Notes under the pieces: model-generated | What the model was told of the DNA's origin: nothing | Databases searched by the model: none | The model's input: only the letters and a program-made list of their open reading frames with translations | Assembly: GCA_021442155.1 (NCBI GenBank) | Contig: CM038221.1 | Location: forward strand, 23,745,906 to 23,809,905 | Source: Cymbidium sinense | Lineage: Eukaryota; Streptophyta; Magnoliopsida; Asparagales; Orchidaceae | Reading direction: 5' to 3' | DNA length: 64,000 nt | Program-made: the position numbers and the translations under genes | Part shown: one piece after another, positions 38,461-51,400 of the stretch | Layout: every line of letters begins with the position of its first letter | Position numbering within the stretch: position 1 is the first letter of the stretch

Positions 38461-39087
38461 AATGAAATTGGTCTTCTGAGATTAGAAATACGTTTATAAT
38501 ACAAGCAAAATCATTGCAAAGAATCCCAAATATAAGTATACATTAAATAAAAGAATTTTAATATCACTAACAAATCAGAAAAAAATTATATGTGATACAA
38601 CGGTATAAAAATTCGAAACACATCCTTTAAATTAGTTATTTTCCTACATAATTTCCAAATTCATTCTCCATATTCATATTATTTTGTAGAAAAGAAATGT
38701 GATTCTATTTCTCTCGCTTGAAAGAAAAAAAAATACCTTAAATCCTATATATATATATATATATATATATATTTCTTTTAAATTTCTTCTGTGCATTTCA
38801 ATGATATTTTTCTTCTGCTATTTGAATGAGATGGGCCTGACTGAGCCTGCTAAGTACTAAAAAAAAAAAAAAAATATTAGATACACATTAGCCAAAAATT
38901 ATAATTAACACGTAAAGCTACGTACACCCTAAAAACCGTCGTAGCTTTCCACCGTTGAAACCGCCCTATTCTAGAAATTTCACTCCCACGGTCCCATCCA
39001 TCATCACTTCGGAAAGCCTTTCCGCAAGCCTCCCATATCCCCCGTCTCCGTCGCAGAAACCCTAACTCCATCGCCACTCCTTTCCAA
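38461..39087 (+). promoter_or_regulatory. Short upstream region and 5' leader of the HUA1-like gene
   Basis: Only about 600 bp separate the last recognisable array unit from the start codon. It contains an (AT)n tract (about 38749-38771), a T/A-rich stretch, then GC-richer sequence from about 38905. The motif AAACCCTAA (39057-39065) matches the telo-box found in plant promoters and leaders of housekeeping genes. No ATG occurs in the roughly 200 bp before 39088. Transcription start not determined. Confidence 0.5.
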
Positions 39088-39412
39088 ATGTCCAAACAGA
39101 TCTATTATAACGCGAGCATCTCCGGAGGCGCTGGAGGCGTTTACTCCTTATACGGCGCCGAACCCTATCTGCCTGCTGCCGTCGGCTCCTCCCTTTACTC
39201 CGCTGATGGAACCGCCATTACGGGTGTTGGTGAGCGAGCTTCTTACGTCTATACTACTCAGAGCACTGGTTTAAGGGCTCCAGGCACGGAAATACCCGGC
39301 GTCGGTGTCTACTCAGCTGGAAAGATCGGCGCTAAGTCAGTGTCGCTGCGCGGGGCGGATGTACTGGGTGTGACCACGACGGTGAACGCAGAGTCGAAGA
39401 GGTCCGCGGAAG
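39088..39412 (+). CDS. HUA1: HUA1-like exon 1
   Basis: Encodes residues 1-108 plus one base, the Gly/Ser/Tyr-rich N-terminal region starting MSKQIYYN. The donor is AAG|GTGAGT. The first in-frame ATG after a leader without other ATGs was chosen as start. Confidence 0.9.
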
Positions 39413-42400
39413 GTGAGTATCTTGGTTTTTCTTGTTGTGTTGGTGTCTGATTTTGTTGCTTCAGGGAAACCTATTGATTGATGTTCCGTGGTGCCATATG
39501 AACAGCGTCTGCTTCTTTCTGTTTTGTTACGAATAATCTTTTTTTTTAGGCTAGCAATGGAATTTATTTTTCGAATCTAGGAAAGAACATGTTATACTTG
39601 ATTACACAATAGCTATTTATAAATAATTTTCTATTGGCACAGATTAATAGGGTTTTGTTCCTCGGAGTAAATAGGCATATTTATCGATTGCATAAAAAGA
39701 AGATAATAAGCCATTTTTAATTGAATTTCGGTTATGATTTTACCTGTGACTAGCTTGTTTTTCTCCATAATTCTACTAATTTTCTGGGGAATAGTATGTG
39801 ATATACTGTAGTAGTGATGCCTGTCCCAGCTTGCTGCTATTACAATCACGGGGAATGCTAGACCATATTCACCGAAGATGTACTGTAGTAATTGCAATTT
39901 TGGGGAGTTATTTATATCATAAGTACTGAAGATGTACAATAGTATTTACAGGTTGATTGCCAATTTTTAATAGAGGCACTTCTATAAGATAAAATAATAT
40001 ATTATATTTCATTATATTTACTTACAACTTATATGTTATTGCATTACTACATTAACTATTTTCAGTAATGTAGTTGATATTATATATACTAGGCCTATAT
40101 GCTTCTGTTATCTTATTTATTTTCTCTATTATCGATATAGCTCTCTACAATCAGAGTATTTTGGCACATAGCACTATTGGGGCAAGTGATGGTTTATTAT
40201 CTTCATACTCTTTGGCCAAACGCCCTAAACTCCTAAGTGTGAGCCACCTGCCTATGTATCCACAGCGTCCTGGAGAGAAGGATTGTGTTCACTATATGTT
40301 GACAAGAACCTGTAAATTTGGAGAGGCCTGCAAGTTTGATCATCCAGTTTGGGTTCCTGAAGGTGGAATCCCAGATTGGAAAGAGGTGACCTTTTAACCG
40401 TTATTGTTTTAAGCACTAGATTTTTTAAACTACTATGAGTACTAGTATAAGATACTTCCCTTCAGACATGCATTCTATTGTTTTTCAGGAACTTTTTAAA
40501 TTTTGATAGCTACTTTACTCTATTCAATCAGTTGGCTACTTATTTGATCTGTATTTATTAATTATTATATCATTAATATGTTTTTATTTTCTTAAATATT
40601 TGTAACTTATTGCATTTATATGACATTCTTGTATTATTTCTGAGAATTATAACATTTTCTTATAAATTCTTGACTTAGAAGAATGGATGAAGCAATTTGT
40701 CAATATAGATGATAGTTTACAAGCCTTTGAAAAATAAATATTATATGCCTTGAGGTTATGTTGGCATAATTATTGATTATAAATTTGATAGGTTTTTTGT
40801 TGGGTTTTAGATTGGGATTTAATAGAATACTAGCCAGATAGTTATTTTTTTATATTTCATGATAATTGTAAAAATAAAATGTTAGCTATTAAGACAGGAT
40901 GAATTTTATGCTTGGTTGGCAGTTTTGATTGGGCTATTGAAAGGTCAATCAACTTAATTTGGACTTGGATGACTTGGATGACTTGGATTTAAAATATTTA
41001 TGCAAAGCCGATGAATTGGTTGTAGGTGCAGGATATGCTTGGAGCTGATGATTTTATAATGAGTTTTAGGCTGAGAATAAGTAGAAAAGATTATGAAATA
41101 GATATGCCTGAGGTATATTGTGAAAATTTAAAATAAATGTTTGTCAATAAGTGAGATTCTAATTTCATTCTTTGTTGAATGTTTCAGTTTGTTGTAAACT
41201 TAATTTGAATTGATAATAGTATTTGTGTTTATCTTCATTTGTTTACTTATAGTTGGCATATAAGAATTGAGTTGGGGTGTTGTTGTGTTGACCAAACTTG
41301 TGAGAGGGTTTGATTTTGGCTTCATAAGTGGTTTGTGAGCTGGGCTAGACCTTGACTCATCATGTTTATAAAATGGAAAAACATAAAATACTTGTATATA
41401 TATATACTTGTATTTTTTTTCTTTGCACAATTTCTCATTATTTTATATTTCATCGATGTGATTTATTTGATTTGTCTTCATCTTGTCTTTTTTTTTTTTG
41501 GAAAACATCTCAATCAAACTCATTTAAAGCTCAGGCTGTTTAATTAAATGAGAGTCAAGCCCAAGTTCAAGTTTGTGGTTAGCTTGAGCTCAGTCAAACT
41601 GGCTTGGCTTTGAAAATAAAAGCCATAATAGCCTATGATAGTAGGAAGATCATTATGTATTCTTTCCAACAACACTAATCACTTCAAAAAACTTAATCAT
41701 TTGACCCACCCTCAAATGTGATTTTCTACAACAGCGGTGCAACTTAAGAAATTTTATCCAGAAGCCACTTGAGTTTTTTTTCTCAGAAAAAAATACTTGG
41801 AGTTAAATGATGAGAATTATTTTTAACCTTTACATATTAATGGAATATCTCCCAAAAGGCAATTCTCTGAAAGCCTATAAGTTGCAGCTATTTTCTTTGG
41901 GAAGTTGTAGAAGACATATTTTCTAGGATTTTAGTTTGAGAAGTTTAAATGAGAGAATATTTTAAATTGACATTTAATGTTGCCAATGGTTGTAAAAGAT
42001 CATCTAGTACAAAAACTGTCATGATTTCATTTGCAAAGATTTGTTAATAAAACATATCTCAATAATTAAACTGGCAATTTTTTTTAAGAAAAAAAGGAAG
42101 AAAAAGGACACATGTCAAATATGATGCATTGAAAAAAGATTGATGAAGAAGGCAAGTGGGAAATGGCAAAAATAATAACAAAATGTCTGCAATATGTTGA
42201 AGTATGGTAACCTGGTTAATCATTACTCTTCTTTGATGCTCTTATTTTGAACATCACCTCCATCTTACCTTGCTGATGATACATTAGTGCCTCCATCTAA
42301 CTTCTTGTGAGCAACCTACTTGGGATAATTCACTGCCCTTCTAAGGAAGATTGAAACCCCAAAATACGGCCATAAATCTCACCACCTTAGTTATTCTTTG

Positions 42401-45400
42401 TGAAAACCATGACAATTATTGATCCCATTTCGGAGGAAGACAAAAGGTTTGATGTAAGAAATAATAAATGTTTGCACTTACTCATAATTTGACTGATTGT
42501 GGGATGCAGTTTATCCTATTTAGAGAGGAAGTTGTGAACCTAAAAAGCAAAATTATGATATTCTAAAGGCCTAAAGGTTGTTATTTATAAGATAATTATA
42601 TGTAGATTACATTTCGCATAAACTTAATCATTTGACCCACCCTCAATGTGATTTTCTACAACAGTGGTGCAACTTAAGAAATTTTATCCAGAAGCCACTC
42701 GAGTTTTTTTTCTCAGAAAAAAATACTTGGAGTTAAATGATGAGAATTATTTTTAACCTTTACATATTCATGGAATATCTCCCAAAAGGAAATTCTCTGA
42801 AAGCCTATAAGTTGCAGCTATTTTCTTTAAGTTGGGAAGTTGTAGAAGACATATTTTCTAGGATTTTAGTTTGAGAAGTTTAAATGAGAGAATATTTTAA
42901 ATTGACATTTGATGTTGCCAATGGTTGTAAAAGATCATCTAGTACAAAAACTGTCATGATTTCATTTGCAAAGATTTGTTAATAAAACATATCTCAATAA
43001 TTAAACTGGCAAATTTTTTTTAAGAAAAGAGGAAGAAAAGGACACATGTCAAATATGATGCATTGAAAAAAGATTGATGAAGAAGGCAAGTGGGAAATGG
43101 CAAAAATAATAACACAATGTCCGCAATATGTTGAAGTATGGTAACCTGGTTAATCATTACTCTTCTTTGATGCTCTTATTTTGAACATCACCTCCATCTT
43201 ACCTTGCTGATGACACATTAGTGCCTCCATCTAACTTCATGTGAGCAACCTACTTGGGATAATTCACTGCCCTTTTAAGGAAGATTGAAACCCCAAAATA
43301 CGGCCATAAATCTCACCACCTTAGTTATTCTTTGTGAAAACCATGACAATTATTGATCCCATTTCGGAGGAAGACAAAAGGTTTGATGTAAGAAATAATA
43401 AATGTTTGCACTTGCTCATAATTTGACTGAGGGATACAGTTTAGCCTATTTAGAGAGGAAGTTGTGAACCTAAAAAGCAAAATTATGATATTCTAAAGGC
43501 CTAAAGGTTGTTATTTATAAGATAATTATATGTAGATCACATTTCGCATGAACAAGTTATGATACAATATAATCACTAATTCCCCCCCCGCCCAAATAAC
43601 TTAAATCAATGTCTAAGTCAATTCACAACAAGAAGAATAATATGCATGAATGAGCATTATGTGTGAACAACTAATTTCATTCTTACTCGATTTGAATGGA
43701 ATTCAAGCATCTAGGTTTTTGATAATGTGAGAAGGTACTACAGTTGGAATTATTTATTAGGAATTAGAGTAACGACATAACTAGGGGGAAAAAAAAACAC
43801 AAAAATTTGAGTGGTTTGGTATTGTGACCAACATTCGTTATTCATCAAGCTTATAAAAAGTATCATACTTTGAGAGAAAAAGCTATATGGAGATAAAAGA
43901 ATGTATTTCTATTAATACATAAGTCTCTCTTCTCCTCGTTTTTTTTGTATATAATGGATTTAGTTTACAAGATGCGTTTGTAGATGATAATTATTTACTA
44001 GTTCTTTGTAGCTATGCGGTAGATCTCTTCCCCAAGGCCTGATTACTACTATTTATAATAGTGCTTACCCTAGAAGATGAACTAAAGATTCATTGAATAT
44101 TTGAGTTGATCTAATGCCAAGAGTCATGGTCCATGAATGTTTTGATTTAATATGCCTGTAACAATCATTGGGTGCATAACATCTTTAATGAATTTCAACG
44201 TTCATCAGGTGTGTAACATTATATTTCAATGAATTTGCAATGTTATAGAATTTCTTCGATTTAATTGTCTATTCTTAACTATAATGATACATCTATATTT
44301 TTTAATGATAGATCCCATATATTTAAACCTAATACTCGTAGGTGTCATAATATCATTTTATTGTATTAGACGATAATTGTTTGCATCATACCTATCTAAA
44401 ATTATATGCTATATTCTACTAATTTAAAGGCCTTTATCTTTTAAACATTTCTTCCATTGTTATAATTTTCTTTACTTATTTTAATGGATGTTTTAATAAT
44501 TAGAACTATTTCATTCGAAAAATATGATGAAAGACATTGCTTTGATTATTCTTTGAAGCATTTTCATGACCAATATAAAAAGATATGAAAATTAGTGATG
44601 ATTTTATATGTAAATCTATAGTACATGAACACTCTTGGGTCACTTCATAACTTCTTCTAATGCCTATTAGTGCTCAACTACACATATCTTTAGTAATGTA
44701 AACATAGCTTTAAGTTAGAAGCATTAGAGATCACCAAATCAATCTCATGGTATTTGGTTACATGCCTCTTAAAATTAAGAATCATATGAAAGTATTTTCT
44801 TTGCTTGTTCATTTATTCCTTAATTGTCTTCACGAAAAATCTCTTCCATAATAGTTTTTTCTAACATTAAATAAAATTGATTCTTTAAAATTGAAATTTA
44901 TGTTATTTTTTCTATATTCAATTGCTCTTTCTTAATTTAATTATATGACAAAATTTATTCCTCTAAAGTTAGCACAATCTTGAACATCACCTTTGTTCTT
45001 ACATGTTGGTGCCAAAATATTTCTTCTCTAGTTACTTGATATCATCTTAGTCTATAAAATCATATTAAAAGGATTTTTAGTTAAATATCTACAATATCCC
45101 TTATAGCTTTCTAGATCCATATAGGTTTATATTTCCTTGGGTTTTAGGATTTTCTTAAAAGATTTGCTAATCCTATTTTTGATAGTTACCATAGTTCTCC
45201 AAATCCCATTGTTAAGCTTGACGTCTAATATTCTTTTTGGAATTAATTTAACTGCCTTTTTTTGGCTTAGCTTATATCATCCCCTTTTTTAGTTTCACAC
45301 TTTAGAATTTTTTAAACTCATTTAATGTTTCTTAAATGCTCATTTCAAACTTCCCTTAATTTATTTATCTTCAAGTAAGATCATAATATTATCACTTACT

Positions 45401-48400
45401 AAATTATTATCTCTTTTTTCATACCTCACTTATTTAATGTGCTTTGGTTCATATATAAATTTTCCCTTATTTTAAATAATAGATACAAATGATCAAAATT
45501 TGCTCAGTTGGCTTTACCTCGTATTTTATAAACTTGGAAGGTTAACAATTTTTAACATTGTATGCTTTGCCATCTTTTCCCTTGACAATTGTCTCTTTTA
45601 GTTAATATTACCTAATACTTGTCAAACGATAAATAATATAGTATAGCTCAAATGTTTTGTGGAGTTATGACATAGCGAATTGTATAGCACGTGTTATTTT
45701 AAATATAGCATAAAATATTAATAAATTATGGATGAAGATGCTACTAAATTTACACAAACATTTATGAAAGGCAACTAGATTGAAAATAAATTATTATTGC
45801 AATGAAAATAATTAAATTTATAAATAAAATAACCACTCGTGTAATGTTAAATGTTGATGTTCAAGCTCGCAACACTAAAACTCAACATTTTTTTTTGCAA
45901 GTTTCTATTTTTTGAGAAATAACACTAAATTGGCTTATCCATGTAGCAATGCCCAACACTAACAGATGGATATGAGAAAAACTCAATAGTAAGTGGAGTG
46001 TCGAGTGCCTATTAAGATTGCCCATGCGAAGAGGAGGGTCATTGAGGACGTTACCTAGAGTCATTGCCATCGACTTTGATTGTTGTTGCCACCATTGCTT
46101 GTAGCCAAAGCCCTCATTAAGTTAGGATTTAAGTTTTTATCGCCTTAAAGTTTTCTCTAGTGTGTCAAAGTCTTTGGTGTGCGTTGCATGTTATGTCTGA
46201 TATAAAGAAAACTTAAACTATTAAAAATGTATACAATATTAATATTATTTTTAAGTAATAGATTAGAAAAATAAAATAGGACGTGTTACCGGGGGAATGC
46301 ACTATAGGCTATTGCCTATAAATAATGCAAATAGTTTGTGTAATTTTGATTTCTTGCACTGTGCTATACAAATAGTGTGGGGCTTGCACCGCACCGCACC
46401 ACACTATGGGAATAGCTTGCTTTTGACATGCATGCGTTAGGTTATTTATGAAAACTAAATCAAGTGTTTCTAAATTGAGCTAAAGTGACAAAATTTGTGA
46501 AAGAACTTGAATAAGGAGCAAGCAAAGTTTAGAGGATACTCTAGATACATTGCATTTTTACCTTTAGAATAATAAGAGTAAAATTTTTATGCTAGGGGCT
46601 GTTTGGTTTTGTGCATTGTTGGTATAATGTAAATAAATGTAGGGATTTTAGACGTTTGGTTAGAAATAAAAAATTTAAAGTAATATTTTAAGGAATTTGG
46701 AATTCCCTTATTAGCATATTTATGGGTGTATTTTGAGTTTGTCTAAATTGGGCCAAGTTTGTAACACTTGGCTTTCCCAAGAAAACGGAACCCTACCATC
46801 ATTGCCGCCCTTACAACCCTTTAAAATTCACGTGGTGAACCACTGTGTTATCGACATTGACCTCGCCCTTGCAAGGCTATCTCGTTGTCCATGTTGCCTC
46901 CAGTTGCTCATGTTTTTCATTTACATTCAATCAAACACAAAAAAGGAATTTTGTGGCTTTATTTTGTGAACAACCAAACAATCCTAAGGAATCAAGATTT
47001 AATGTATCTAATTTGTATTGCATTTGAAATACACCAATATCCTATATATTTACAACGAACAAGCTACTTAGATGTGCAATGTCATACCGTAAGGTAAAGT
47101 GAAGATAAACTCAAACATGCAAATCTGTACCAGTAGGAGGAATCAGAAAATCTAATTGCTTTAGCCTTTAGGAGTGTTTAAGATCTGATAGAAAAAGATT
47201 GTAAGGAGAAGAGTTGTAGTGGATGTCAGTTTACATGCTAATTGGATAAGTGCTTGAAAACTCTGAATAACAATTAGAAGCCTGCATAAAAGGTACAGTG
47301 TTGACAAGATCAAAGTATTTCTACATGAAGAGGAATAACTATTAAGTTAAGAAACTCACGAAGAAAAAAGCTGCTTGATTGAAACACATGCTTGTAGTCT
47401 TTTGCATGGTGGAATGGAGGGAATGATTCACCATTCCAAAGTTCATGTTTTACATGTCTATGTCCAAATTTTTTTTTTTTCGTCGCTTTTCGAGTTCAGC
47501 TCCTTAACTCTTTACCTCAAAAGCTGAGTGTAGGGATTTTAACCAAGTGGTAGAAAAGGGATAAGTTTTTATTATTGGATTGAGCCCATATAGTCTCTGT
47601 TCATGGATCTTCTTGTGGATGGCATATTACTAAGGGCTTCTAAGTGAGATTATAATCAGCTTAGTTATTAAATTCAAACGTGGTGGTACTTTGCTCATTT
47701 AAAAACTTTAAAAGAATACATACGCAAGCTTAATATATCCATTTAATGATTGGGTTGGGTCGTCTAAAAACTGATGGTAGCTCTATATAAGTGTTTTTTT
47801 GGTGACAAAAACATAAGTGCCAATGAAGACGTCATTGGATTTGCCTGCATATAAGATTATTTTGATATGTGCTGAAATGTGGGATGGAAGCGGTTGAGAT
47901 GGTGGGAAGTGTTTAATTTATTCTATCATCTTGTCTAATATTGACTAAAAGAATAAAGGCTCGTTTGATATTAGGTTCTACTGTGCTTTGCCTTTTCTCA
48001 ATATAGTGAAGCTTTTTATTTTGGCCATTTGTTTCTTTCAACTAAAAAACCCTTTTGTACTTGTGGATTGGGATTCTCTGCTTCCAAATCGTTTATGGCT
48101 GTTAGAGAAATAACATGTTATTTGTACGTCTTTGTCACTTGTTCTGCTGTTGCAGGTTCCACTAATTCCTACCAGTGAATCTCTTCCTGAGAGACCCGGA
48201 GAACCTGATTGTCCGGTAAGTTTTTGTGTATTATCTCCCCAATGAAAGTTCTTTGTATTTTAAGCACTTTATCATTTAAATCACACTCATATTTTTTGTT
48301 TAAAAAATGTAGTACTTTTTGAAGACCCAAACGTGCAAATATGGGTTGAAATGTAAGTTCAACCATCCCAGGGAGAAATCAAGAACTTCCGTGACGGTAG

Positions 48401-51400
48401 TAGAGGTGGGGCTTCGGTTGCTCATTTTCCCATCTCTCATGTCTATCTTTATTTCATACTGTTTGATCTTATTTGTATTCACCTGCAGAGTGTTGAATTT
48501 CCTGCCAATTCAGAACTACCAGAAAGGCCATCAGAAGCTGTATGTGCGGTGAGTTTGTTTTCTAAAATTTAATTGCCTTTTTGGTATTCATTTTTTTTCG
48601 CACTCTTACATTTTTGATTTTTTACATTTTGGTTTATTTTTTTTTTAGTTTTACGAAAAGACTGGAAAATGTAAATTTGGCACAAATTGCAAATATCATC
48701 ATCCAAAGGACATCCAAATACAGCCAGTCGGAAAAGACACTGGGTACCCTGAAAAGAATGAATCAACAACAAACAATGCTGATGCAGCCGGTGGAGATAC
48801 AAAGCAGGCTAAGACATTCATTCCATTTTCACCTGCTTTGATGCATAATTCTAAGGGCCTACCTATTCGACCGGTAAACTTTTTTTGTTATGGCTGCATG
48901 CTGCTTATAATATTTCCATCAGCATGCAAGGAAGATGAATTATGACTTTTTTCTAAGTCTTAGATGGTGTCTATTATTCTAACAGGAAAAAATTGAATGT
49001 GCATCTATATATCCGTGTATTTGTGTAATATGCTGAAATTTTTAATCAAGCACCTCCAAATAAATAAAACTCGCTGCAGTATGCTTATATTATTAGGTGT
49101 ATTTTTCTAATCATTCTTGTTATTATAGGGTGAGACAGATTGCCCGTTCTACCTAAAAACTGGCAGGTGTGTTGTTTTTTTTTCTGTATGTAGAATTTTT
49201 TTAACAAAAAGTAAATCTCTGGCACTATAAAGAAATTCATTTTCTTTTTGTTTTTCTTTGCACAGCTGCAAATATGGTGCTACTTGTCGATATAGTCACC
49301 CTGATAGAATCTGTATGTTCCTTACTGTAATTTATATTCTAGGGAATTTTTTTGGTAGTTCTGATGGTTGTTTGGTTGAAAACTTCTGCAGTTATCAATC
49401 CTACACATACTGCTAATTTAGGCAATGCAATTTTAACTCCAGCTATTACTAGTTATCCTATTGGAATCATAAATCCAACTGCTGCCTTTCTCCCAAGTAT
49501 AGACCCTCGTTTGAATCAGGTAATTTGCATGCACCGCACCCCCCATCCACCGTGCCATCTTAATAATGACGCCAATTATAATATATTTAATGAGTTGAGG
49601 AACCATCTTAAGTTTTGACTCAAATTTCATTCTGCATGGACTAACATTTTTTTTCATCATGCAGCTTGGAGCTACTGTATACCCTCAAAGGCCTGGAGAA
49701 ATTGAATGTGATGTAAGCTATCCATTAACTTCCAGACCATTTCAATAATCGTGATGATTAATGCTTTTGCCATTTTTAGTGGCCTTAATCCTTGTTTCAT
49801 ATTGTGCCAATTTATTTTATTGTTGTTTTGTTTTTTTATTTTAATATTTATCCCTGATGTCTTTAGTATAGGGCTCCTTATTTTTTAAGATTTTTGGTCT
49901 TACCAACCTTGAAGCCAGCCTTGAATAAAACTTACCTTTTTGCTACAACGATTGTTGGGATTTTGTAGCCTGATTTCGACATTTTATATTGCCAACTCTT
50001 ATCAGAAAGCTTTTTATTACAACAAGGCTTGCTTCTAAGATAACTTTTCATCACGGTTAGCTAACAAGGCTTGCTTCTAGCCTAACATTTCTTTAGCTCT
50101 GTCAAAATCCATCCTCCAGCAGTTTTTATGCCACACTAACGCAGTTGCATGATAGCAGCATTAATCTAGTGTCTGTCGGCCTTCGAATTGAAATCAATCA
50201 TAGGAGTGAGGACCTTTGTTCTTATTTTATTAGTTGTTGAGAGTGTTGCGTGTATGTCCCATTTTGTCATATACCCAGGGTCCTTTGTTTACCATATTGT
50301 AATGCTTTGTATTTCTATTGAATTAAGATTTGATGCTAAGACTTTTCTATTTTTAGAACTCATTTCATTGGCATCTACTGTAACCATAATGTACACAATG
50401 CAAAACAGACTTCTATTATATATATATATATTACTTTGGTTCATTACTGATTAACTATTTATATATTTTAATTTAATGCAACTTGATACTGTACTGCATC
50501 ATGACTTTATCTTCATGCAGTATTACATGAGGAATGGCCACTGTAAGTTTGGAGAGAGATGCAAGTTCCACCACCCTATTGATAGAACAGCACCAACTGC
50601 TGCAAGTGCAAAGCCAACTCAAGAAAGTGTCAAGCTTACCCTTGCTGGTCTTCCTAGAAGAGAGGTAAACATTTCATCATTTTGCCCTTGCATTACGAGT
50701 TTGGTGAACGACAAGTAGTAGGAGATCTAGATATATAACTGCTTGAGATGAGTGGGTATTGTTTATAAGATTCATGCTTGATACTAAAAATTTTAGGTGA
50801 AGTAAATAATTAATACAGTTGTTTTAATTTTTAAGATAAGAGAATGAATTGCGTGCTGATGAAGTCCATGAACTATTTTTTTACTTCTAATTTGTGGCCT
50901 ACTGGACTGCTCTGTGCCAATTTTCTGGCAAGAAATTTTGTTTTCCTGTCCCAAATTAACACGAGCAAATAAACCTAAGAAAATTCATGCATAAAAAATG
51001 CAATAAATTTTAATACAGCTTTTTCCTATTGATGTCTGCATCTTAATTTTATTGTAGTTTCCATTATGATGACAATAATGATGCTTTCAAAAGGGAAATT
51101 TATAGCCTCACGCCCTCTTAGGGGCAGTTTGGGATCAATTTTGTTGTATTTTGTTTTTATTTTTGTTATTTTTAAAAACATCTTTGTTTAGTGTGTTTTT
51201 TTAAGTGTTTTTATTTTTTTATTTTCAAATACAAATAACATTATTTTTAAAAATACTCAAAATAGTTTTTAGATATTTTTTAAAAACAAAAATTACCACC
51301 AAATATGTTTTATTTTGAAATAAAATATAAAACAAAAAAAAAAAAAACAAAAAAAAACAGAAATGATCCCAAACTTTTCCTAAATATCCTATTTTAAAAA

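Larger units (their letters stand above)
24139..38923. mobile_element. Large decayed Ulp1/FAR1-MULE composite element
   Basis: A 14-kb block with left monomer array (24626-25880, direct), Ulp1-type pseudogene (+), middle arrays (28900-30810), a foreign-looking segment (31790-32920), FAR1-type MULE transposase pseudogene (-), and right monomer array (36400-38460, inverted). The arrays at the two ends act as long inverted subterminal repeats. Mutator-like elements carrying Ulp1-type proteases are known in plants (Kaonashi-type MULEs), so the gene combination fits. The exact ends are uncertain: the coordinates given are those of a 15-bp inverted match; the arrays themselves span 24626-38460. Confidence 0.6.
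40386..48155 (+). other. HUA1-like intron 2 (7.8 kb)
   Basis: Donor GTGACC, acceptor GCTGTTGCAG. It holds a GCTCAAG-rich repeat patch (about 41515-41620), a 931-bp tandem duplication (41690-43551) and a family A MITE (46595-46984). The rest is AT-rich without coding potential. No finger-coding exon is skipped: the six fingers expected of HUA1 are all in the flanking exons. Confidence 0.85.

Noticed and set aside
40065..40140. Alternative exon 2 acceptor TTTTCAG near 40065
   Set aside because: Joining there puts a stop codon directly in frame; the acceptor at 40140 keeps the frame and the conserved LYNQS start.
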